From Bauldia sp965232525 (lineage in GTDB: Bacteria; Pseudomonadota; Alphaproteobacteria; Rhizobiales; Kaistiaceae), in assembly GCF_965232525.1 (NCBI RefSeq), contig NZ_OZ246980.1, positions 4,292,680-4,356,679 of the forward strand: a stretch of DNA of 64,000 bases. The letters run 5' to 3'. The position numbers were made by a program, and so were the translations under genes. The notes beneath the pieces were generated by a model. That model ran no database searches, was not told where the DNA came from, and was given only the letters and a program-made list of their open reading frames with translations. This document shows, piece after piece, positions 58,615 through 64,000 of the stretch (position 1 is the stretch's first letter; each line of letters starts with the position of its first letter).

Positions 58615-59939
58615 CCCAGATACGTTTCCTGAAGACCACGGCACTTGCCGCTGGGATTCTCGCTACAAGTGCCTTCGCTGCATCCGCCGAGGTTACGGTG
58701 CTCGGCTGGCCCGGCGGACCGGAAGAAACCGCCTTGCGCGCGGCAGCCGAAGCCTACAACGCCATGGACGGCGTCAGCGATGACGACAAGGTGTCGCTGA
58801 TCTTCTTCAACCGCGAAGGCTTTTTCGACAAGCTTCAGGCGGACATGGCCGCCGGCACCGATGCCTTCGACGCCAACCTGATCGCGACCTATTCGATCGG
58901 CCGCTACGCACCGTTCATGGAAACCGTCGACCTCGGCGACGGAGCCGCCGACGTGTTCGGTGACGCGGTCCTGTCGACCATGCAGTTCGACGGCGACCAA
59001 TACGGAGTGCCCACCGATCTGTCGCTGCACTTCATGTACTATCGTAGCGACCTGGTCGACGCGCTCCTCGCCGACGACGAGGCCAAGGCGCGCTATGCGG
59101 AGATCGCTGAGGAGTATCTCGGTGAAGCCCTCGAACCGAAAGCACCGGACGAATGGACGTGGCCGGACTATGCGGCGACCGCCCTCTACTTCTCGCAGTC
59201 CGTCAATCCCGACAGCCCAACCCGCTACGGCACCGTGCTGCAGATGAAGAACCTGCTCTTCAACATGATGGTCTTCCATTCGCTGCCGCGGTCTTTTGGC
59301 GCCAACTGGATGGACGCCGACGGCAACATCACCGTCGATTCGGAGGCCTATCGCGAGGCGCTCGAACTCTACAAGCTGCTCTACGACGCCGGCGCCTCGC
59401 CCGGTGACTCGCTGTCATACGAGTACGCCGAGGCCAACGCCGCGTTCGCGTCCGGCCAGGTCGCGGCAATGATGCAGTGGAACGCGGCAGCGGGCGATCT
59501 GCTCGACGCCGAAAAGTCGCCAGCGGTTGCCGAAGTCACCCAGACCATGGCGCCGCCGGCGGGACCGGAGGGCCGGTTCACCCACGTGCACGGTCTCGGC
59601 CTCGGCATCAACGCCAATGGCAACAACAAGGAGGGTGCCGCCAAGTTCCTGCAATGGCTGGCGACGCCTGAAGCGATGACGATCTATGCGACAAACGGCG
59701 GTGCGCCCGGCCTCTCCGGCGCGGCCCTCGATGCGGTTGCCGATGCGCGTCCGGACCTGGTCCCACTCGGCGATTACGCCGCCAACTACGGCTTCGTCAT
59801 GAACGGCGGCACCTCCGCGAGTGCGCTACCGGTCTATGAACTCCAGGCCAAGGAGTTCACCGGCTATTGGGCCGATTCCCAATCGCTTGACGACGCACTG
59901 GCGAACGCCGAAACCGGGATGGCCGAGCTACTGAAGTAA
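58611..59939 (+). CDS. Sugar-binding protein of the nan-linked ABC importer
   Basis: Cluster-B extracellular binding protein of 442 residues. Signal peptide with core TTALAAGILATSAFAASA. The mature start is EVTVLGWPGGPEE, and EYAEANAAFASGQVAAMMQW is the usual helix lining the cleft. CAGGAGGAATC precedes ATG 58611, which overlaps the nanK stop. Since it is encoded with NanE and NanK, an N-acetylated amino sugar such as ManNAc or a sialic-acid-derived glycan is the likely ligand. Confidence 0.92.
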   Translation: MTQIRFLKTTALAAGILATSAFAASAEVTVLGWPGGPEETALRAAAEAYNAMDGVSDDDKVSLIFFNREGFFDKLQADMAAGTDAFDANLIATYSIGRYAPFMETVDLGDGAADVFGDAVLSTMQFDGDQYGVPTDLSLHFMYYRSDLVDALLADDEAKARYAEIAEEYLGEALEPKAPDEWTWPDYAATALYFSQSVNPDSPTRYGTVLQMKNLLFNMMVFHSLPRSFGANWMDADGNITVDSEAYREALELYKLLYDAGASPGDSLSYEYAEANAAFASGQVAAMMQWNAAAGDLLDAEKSPAVAEVTQTMAPPAGPEGRFTHVHGLGLGINANGNNKEGAAKFLQWLATPEAMTIYATNGGAPGLSGAALDAVADARPDLVPLGDYAANYGFVMNGGTSASALPVYELQAKEFTGYWADSQSLDDALANAETGMAELLK

Positions 59940-59966
59940 GCGGCCGACCTAAGCACCAAGACGATC

Positions 59967-59984
59967 GGCGGCGGTGGCGCCGCC
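59967..59984 (+). terminator. Stem-loop between binding-protein and permease genes
   Basis: GGCGGC (59967-59972) and GCCGCC (59979-59984) form a 6-bp stem with a six-base loop, 27 bases after the binding-protein stop. A GTG at 59974 that could start the permease frame lies inside the loop, which argues for the later TTG start. Confidence 0.35.
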
Positions 59985-60009
59985 GGTCCCGCATCAGGAC
60001 GATAACGCC

Positions 60010-60882
60010 TTGAAGGTCTCGCGCCGCCTCGAAGACCCCGTCCTGTCGGCGCCGATGGTGCTGTTCCTGCTGGCGCTGCTCGGCTTTCCGGCCGTCCTCA
60101 ACATCCTCTACAGTTTCTCGACCGTCACCTTCGAGACACTGCGCGCACCGTCCTTCGCCGGCCTCGTCAATTACGCCTCGGTTCTCGCCGACCCGGAGTT
60201 CTGGGGTGCGGCGTGGTTCTCGCTGCGTTTCGGCGCGCTCACCGCGGTCCTTGAAACCGTCATCGGCCTCTTCCTCGCCGTGTTCCTGGCGCCGCTGCTG
60301 CGCCAACGGCCGTGGCTGATGGCGGTGCTGATGATGCCGATGATCATCGCCCCGGCAATGATGGGGCTGATGTATCGGCTGCTCCTGCACGAATTCGTCG
60401 GGACCTTGCCCTACTATCTGTTTCAGTGGTTCGGCAACAGCCCGGCGTTCCTCAGTCCCGAATGGGTGTTCTGGACAGTGGTCGTCATCGAGACCCTGCA
60501 GTGGACGCCGTTCACCCTGCTTCTCCTCTACATGGCCTATGAGAGCATCCCGCAGGATGTGAACGAAGCCGCCGCGATCGATGGCGCCAGCAGTTGGACG
60601 ACGTTCACCGAGATCGAACTGCCACTGATGCTGCCGACCGTCTATGTGGCGCTGGCGATCCGGTTCATCGACGGATTCCGGGTCTTCGACAACATCTTCG
60701 TGCTCACCGGCAGTGGCGCCGGCGGCGCAACAACATCGATGTCTATCTATATCTACCAGTCGTTCTTTCGTTCCACCGAGATCGGCAGCGCCGTCGCGGC
60801 GTCTGTGCTGTTGTTCGTCGCGGCCTTTGCCGTTCTTTACGTCGCTAACCGGGTCCTGTTTCGGCGGAAGGTGGCGGCATGA
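60010..60882 (+). CDS. Sugar ABC importer permease (MalF type), nan operon
   Basis: Permease of 290 residues. Six helices, the first at about 12-32 (VLFLLALLGFPAVLNILYS). The EAA loop is NEAAAIDGASSWTTFTEIEL with a following proline, and the C-terminal helix ends in ANRVLFRRK. TTG 60010 with AGGA upstream is preferred to GTG 59974, which sits inside a stem-loop and lacks a ribosome binding site. The stop overlaps the next permease gene by four bases. Confidence 0.88.
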   Translation: MKVSRRLEDPVLSAPMVLFLLALLGFPAVLNILYSFSTVTFETLRAPSFAGLVNYASVLADPEFWGAAWFSLRFGALTAVLETVIGLFLAVFLAPLLRQRPWLMAVLMMPMIIAPAMMGLMYRLLLHEFVGTLPYYLFQWFGNSPAFLSPEWVFWTVVVIETLQWTPFTLLLLYMAYESIPQDVNEAAAIDGASSWTTFTEIELPLMLPTVYVALAIRFIDGFRVFDNIFVLTGSGAGGATTSMSIYIYQSFFRSTEIGSAVAASVLLFVAAFAVLYVANRVLFRRKVAA

Positions 60883-61709
60883 GCGACAAGCTACGTCCGC
60901 TGCGCTGGGCCGTGCTCGGCTTCTTCGCGTTTTTGCTCAACTTCCCGGTGATCGCCACCCTCGCGACCTCGTTCAAGACGCCGCGGGAGCTGGTATCGAA
61001 TGCTGGCCTGTTCGTCCGCGAGCCGACACTCACCAATTACGGCGCCGTTCTGCAGGTCTCCGACCGCCTCAACATCTACGAATATCTGACCAACAGCCTC
61101 ATCATCGCCGCGATCGGTGCGATCCTGCCGCTGATCCTGTGCTTCCCGATGGCCTATACGATGGCGCGACGCGGCTACGGGCGCGCTGTGCTTCTGCCGG
61201 TGGTAATCAACCTGCGAACCCTGCCGCTGATCATTTTCGCGATTCCCATCTACATGATGTACCAGACGCTCGGCCTACTCGACACACGGCTGGGCCTCGG
61301 CCTGATCCTGGCGATCGTCAACATCCCGCTCACTTTGATCATTCTGGTGAACGCGGTTGACGACATCCCGATCCAACTCGAGGAGGCCGCGGATATCGAC
61401 GGCGCCCGGCTCACCGATGTTCTCTTTCGGGTAGTCCTGCCGCTCTGTCGCCCGGCGCTGGCGACCACGTTCATCTTCGGCTTCATCACCGCCTGGAACG
61501 AGTTCCTGTTCGGCCTCATGCTCACCACCCAGCACGCGGTGCCGGTGACCGTCGGCGCATCGTTCTTTTTCGCCGCCGGGGGTGGCGGCGTTCAGTGGGG
61601 CGTGGCCGCCGCGGTCATCATCGTCGCCTCCCTACCCCCGGTCGTGCTCGGCACCGTGATGTACCGGCAGATCACCCGTTCGCTGCTCGCCGGCGCTGTG
61701 AAGGGGTAG
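60879..61709 (+). CDS. Sugar ABC importer permease (MalG type), nan operon
   Basis: Permease of 276 residues with six helices. The EAA loop is EEAADIDGARLTDVLFRVVL followed by a proline, the preceding segment is ILVNAVDDIPIQL, and the C-terminus SLLAGAVKG is family-typical. It overlaps the MalF-type gene (ATGA). No ATPase gene follows; the operon ends here, convergent with glycosyltransferase genes. The ATPase must come from elsewhere, for example one of the MalK-type proteins at 28.5 or 34.7 kb. Confidence 0.92.
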   Translation: MSDKLRPLRWAVLGFFAFLLNFPVIATLATSFKTPRELVSNAGLFVREPTLTNYGAVLQVSDRLNIYEYLTNSLIIAAIGAILPLILCFPMAYTMARRGYGRAVLLPVVINLRTLPLIIFAIPIYMMYQTLGLLDTRLGLGLILAIVNIPLTLIILVNAVDDIPIQLEEAADIDGARLTDVLFRVVLPLCRPALATTFIFGFITAWNEFLFGLMLTTQHAVPVTVGASFFFAAGGGGVQWGVAAAVIIVASLPPVVLGTVMYRQITRSLLAGAVKG

Positions 61710-61744
61710 CCTTCGATCTGCATTGCCCCGACGATGTCGGAGTC

Positions 61745-61761
61745 GCCCCGAACGTTGGGGC
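61745..61761. terminator. Weak hairpin between convergent genes
   Basis: GCCCC (61745-61749) and GGGGC (61757-61761) enclose a seven-base loop containing AACGTT, between the nan operon and the minus-strand glycosyltransferase gene. Only TTCGATT follows, so terminator function is uncertain. Confidence 0.35.
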
Positions 61762-61782
61762 TTCGATTACGGGCGACCGGCA

Positions 61783-62880
61783 TCACCGTGCGTTCCTGAG
61801 GATCCTGCGGGTCCGCTTCTTGCCGAGGCGCTTGCGAAGCCGACGGCTTGTCCGCCCCCGACCGAAGGCAGCGACGAGACCATTGGCATTATCCGACAAG
61901 AGCTTCATCACAACTGGCCGGCGATAGAGCGTTTTCGACTTGCGCGGCTTCAGGGCCTTGTCGAGCACCTTCCAAAACCGTCCGCCAAGGTTCCAGCTGA
62001 TAGTCTCGGCGTTGTTCAGGAACAGCCGAGCGATTTCGAGGCGGCACGCCGTCGACGGCTGCTGGCGGGTTCCTGCCATTGTGGGCCCACTGTCATCGAA
62101 CGCGCTGTCCGACAAAGAGACCTGAATCGCGATCGATGCGGACCCTCCGCAGTTGTGGCACAGCCAACTGAAGTAGACATCCGTATCAACGGGGCCGAGG
62201 GCGGTCGGGCCCGACGGTGTGATCCAGCTCAGGAGATCGCGGCGATACATGGAGCCTGCGCCCGGGGACCAGCGCGGACGGCGGGTGTCATGGGGATGGA
62301 AGACGGTCCCATCGTGGAGCCGGGCAAACTCTGGTTCGCTGACGGTCGGCAGTCGCGGTACGATCCCCGACGGCCTCAGGCCAGGTATCCAACGTTTCCC
62401 GGAGTCGCCGACGGCAGCTGTCGGCGGCAGCGACGGGTCCGTTGTGGTGTTGACCAGCCCCGATGTCATCGCCACGGTCTGGGAGAGTGCGAGATGGACC
62501 TGCACATGGATGGAGGCATGATCAGGCTTCAGGCGCTCCCCGGCCCCAACCAGAGCTACAAACCGTCCTTCGACGATTTTCAGGCCCTTGGCCACGGCGT
62601 CCATGTACGAAGCCGCCGATGGCACGGTGGCGATTTTGCAATAACCGAGGTTGCTGACCTCCGCGAGACGTTGGGCGACCGCCGTTTCCAGTGACGACGC
62701 CGTCACGACAACCACTTCCATTCGTGGATAGGTCTGCTCCGCCAGCGATTTGATCGTTGGTTCGATGTCAACGGACAGATCCCGCACCACCAGCACATAC
62801 GAGACCGGCGGGCATTGGCCGATTTCGCAGCCATGAGACGCGTCGCCGTTCGCGGCCAACGCAAGCGTTATAGCGGTCAT
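61783..62880 (-). CDS. Family-2-like glycosyltransferase lacking the DxD motif
   Basis: 365 residues. The N-terminal 115 residues follow the family-2 GT-A plan: SYVLVVRDLSVDIEPTIKSL, then EQTYPRMEVVVVTASS and the conserved A-rich helix. The position of the metal-binding DxD motif reads V111-Gly-Ala-Gly-Glu115, so nucleotide-sugar chemistry may be lost. The rest is polar and ends in a strongly basic tail (RGRTSRRLRKRLGKKRTRR). The start overlaps the stop of the upstream gene by four bases (ATGA), so the two are coupled. It could be an inactive partner subunit. Confidence 0.7.
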   Translation of the reverse strand: MTAITLALAANGDASHGCEIGQCPPVSYVLVVRDLSVDIEPTIKSLAEQTYPRMEVVVVTASSLETAVAQRLAEVSNLGYCKIATVPSAASYMDAVAKGLKIVEGRFVALVGAGERLKPDHASIHVQVHLALSQTVAMTSGLVNTTTDPSLPPTAAVGDSGKRWIPGLRPSGIVPRLPTVSEPEFARLHDGTVFHPHDTRRPRWSPGAGSMYRRDLLSWITPSGPTALGPVDTDVYFSWLCHNCGGSASIAIQVSLSDSAFDDSGPTMAGTRQQPSTACRLEIARLFLNNAETISWNLGGRFWKVLDKALKPRKSKTLYRRPVVMKLLSDNANGLVAAFGRGRTSRRLRKRLGKKRTRRILRNAR

Positions 62881-64000
62881 CTGGATTTATGCTTCCTCGA
62901 AAACAAATATCGATAGTATAAATCTCGTTTTATTCTTTTGATCGTATTTGGTGTTCCTTTCGGAATCAAACGAAACTGCCGATGGGGCAGTCGTGACAGA
63001 AGGGCGCGGGCGAGACCGATTTCACCGAACTCATCGGCAAGCTGGTCGTAGCTTTCTGTCAGGGCCTCGAGAAGGTCCGCGTTGTCGGCCAACCCGCCCG
63101 AATTAGCGCCAATCCAGTCGAAAGCCGTCCAGAACTGCTCCGTTGCGAGCCAGCCCCTAGTACGCGATCGGTTTCGGATCATCGCGGCACGGATGAAGCG
63201 GCGCTGCCCACGGTTCCTTTCGATCGATCTTCGGGTCATGCCGCGCACGCCGGGTATCCGGATCCTGCTGGCAAAGACGTTCTCGTCATGCAGGCGGTAA
63301 GCCGACAACGGCACATCGATCAACGCGGTCCCGGACAGCCAATGACAGACTTCATTGAGGAGTGTGTCCGATGCGTGGTGGCGCGGTACGGCCGGTGCGA
63401 CGAGCTCGCAGGCCCGCTGGACGAAGGATCGGCGGTAGACGTTCCCCGAGCCAGGCGACCAGATCCATCTGTCCGGCAGCGATGAAATGACGGTCGTGTA
63501 GTCTCTGAGCAGGGACCGATCCGACAATGCGTCCGTCGACAAAGCAGCGTCAGTGAACTCCGCTGGCCGCGACTGCCGGGCCCGATCACCGGAGGTGAAG
63601 TCCAGCCTGCGACCCGACAGAACGGCGTCATCGCCGTCCACTTCCACGACGTTGCTGCAGGTTACACCCACCGGGCTCCGCAGCGATTCGTGCACCGCGA
63701 TATGATGCGCGGCAAAACTCGGAAACAGGTAGTCGTCGGCGTCGACGAGACCCAGATAGTCCCCGGCAAGTCGGGGCGAGATTTCAAGGATCGCACCGAG
63801 CTGTCCGTGGTTCTCGTCGAGTTCAATGCACTCGAATCGCCGGTCGTCACCGATTGCCTCGGCAATGACCTCGAGACTTCCATCGGTCGATGCGTTGTCG
63901 ACAACGAAGCAGCTAAAATTGGGATAGGTCTGGGTCGCGATCGATCGGATCGTCTTGGCGACAAACCGGGCGTAGTTCCAGTTGACGATGACGAACTGGA
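62877..64000 (-). CDS. Family-2 glycosyltransferase, start outside window
   Basis: The frame is open to the right edge; at least 374 residues are present. The visible N-terminal part has the GT-A fold features FVIVNWNYARFVAKTIRSIA, SCFVVDNASTDGSLEVI and an intact DxD motif in GLVDADDYLFP. The middle part contains RWIWSPGSGNVYRRSFVQ and LSAYRLHDENVF, and the C-terminus has DLYYRYLFSRK. It probably adds sugars to a surface polysaccharide or protein in the cytoplasm; donor and acceptor are unknown. Translationally coupled to the downstream glycosyltransferase-like gene. Confidence 0.85.
   Translation of the reverse strand, partial: QFVIVNWNYARFVAKTIRSIATQTYPNFSCFVVDNASTDGSLEVIAEAIGDDRRFECIELDENHGQLGAILEISPRLAGDYLGLVDADDYLFPSFAAHHIAVHESLRSPVGVTCSNVVEVDGDDAVLSGRRLDFTSGDRARQSRPAEFTDAALSTDALSDRSLLRDYTTVISSLPDRWIWSPGSGNVYRRSFVQRACELVAPAVPRHHASDTLLNEVCHWLSGTALIDVPLSAYRLHDENVFASRIRIPGVRGMTRRSIERNRGQRRFIRAAMIRNRSRTRGWLATEQFWTAFDWIGANSGGLADNADLLEALTESYDQLADEFGEIGLARALLSRLPHRQFRLIPKGTPNTIKRIKRDLYYRYLFSRKHKSR

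Overview
The window looks like a chromosomal segment of a GC-rich alphaproteobacterium, most likely of the Hyphomicrobiales (Rhizobiales). The basis is gene content and order: dihydroorotase-like pyrC, plsY, dprA, topA, rnr and rpmG, followed by the cell-cycle phosphorelay genes divK, ctrA and chpT with the CtrA-regulon envelope gene eipA and a fliJ-type gene. This order is typical of that group. I see no tRNA, rRNA, CRISPR array, insertion sequence or prophage.

Region 1 (1-14.5 kb) is the housekeeping block. A MarR-controlled RND efflux operon (marR, adaptor, pump; 3.6-8.3 kb, minus strand) sits between dprA and topA. Between rnr and rpmG lies an AT-richer island. It holds a probable structured small RNA ending in an intrinsic hairpin and a small cysteine-rich secreted protein.

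Region 2 (14.6-23.3 kb) carries an SMP-30 protein, an aminotransferase, a DUF983 protein and then divK, a DUF3572 protein, a GNAT protein, fliJ, ctrA, chpT, eipA and a membrane-anchored coiled-coil protein. The ctrA and eipA upstream regions contain TTAA-type CtrA half-sites and clustered GANTC (CcrM) sites. The diguanylate cyclase gene pleD, usually next to divK, is absent.

Region 3 (24.1-28.5 kb) is a tight four-gene operon: a membrane-anchored FMN glutamate-synthase-like protein, a thiamine-diphosphate enzyme, a carboxymuconolactone-decarboxylase-like protein and a DUF2938 membrane protein. Its pathway is unknown to me.

Region 4 (28.5-48.8 kb) is a large sugar or sugar-acid utilisation region. 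A minus-strand series encodes two interleaved MalFGK-type importers (two binding proteins, four permeases, two ATPases) plus an enolase-superfamily enzyme. Opposite it are a GntR regulator and a second enolase-superfamily enzyme. Next come parts of two ribose-type importers, an NAD-dependent epimerase and a LacI regulator. Two AT-rich palindromes with the same TAATATTA core lie in front of the two ribose-type transport units, suggesting one regulator for both.

Region 5 (48.9-55.7 kb) has two related membrane proteins with TolB-like domains. The larger is an unusual fusion of a kinase-fold domain, three membrane segments, a TolB-like domain and a repeat-rich C-terminus. A lactonase-family beta-propeller and a glucarate-dehydratase-like enzyme follow.

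Region 6 (55.9-61.7 kb) has a decayed GNAT fragment and then a GntR/UTRA regulator, nanE, nanK, an ABC binding protein and two permeases. This is an amino-sugar uptake and phosphorylation operon without its own ATPase. Region 7 (61.8-64 kb) holds two overlapping family-2-like glycosyltransferase genes on the minus strand; the upstream one runs out of the window and the downstream one has lost the usual DxD motif.
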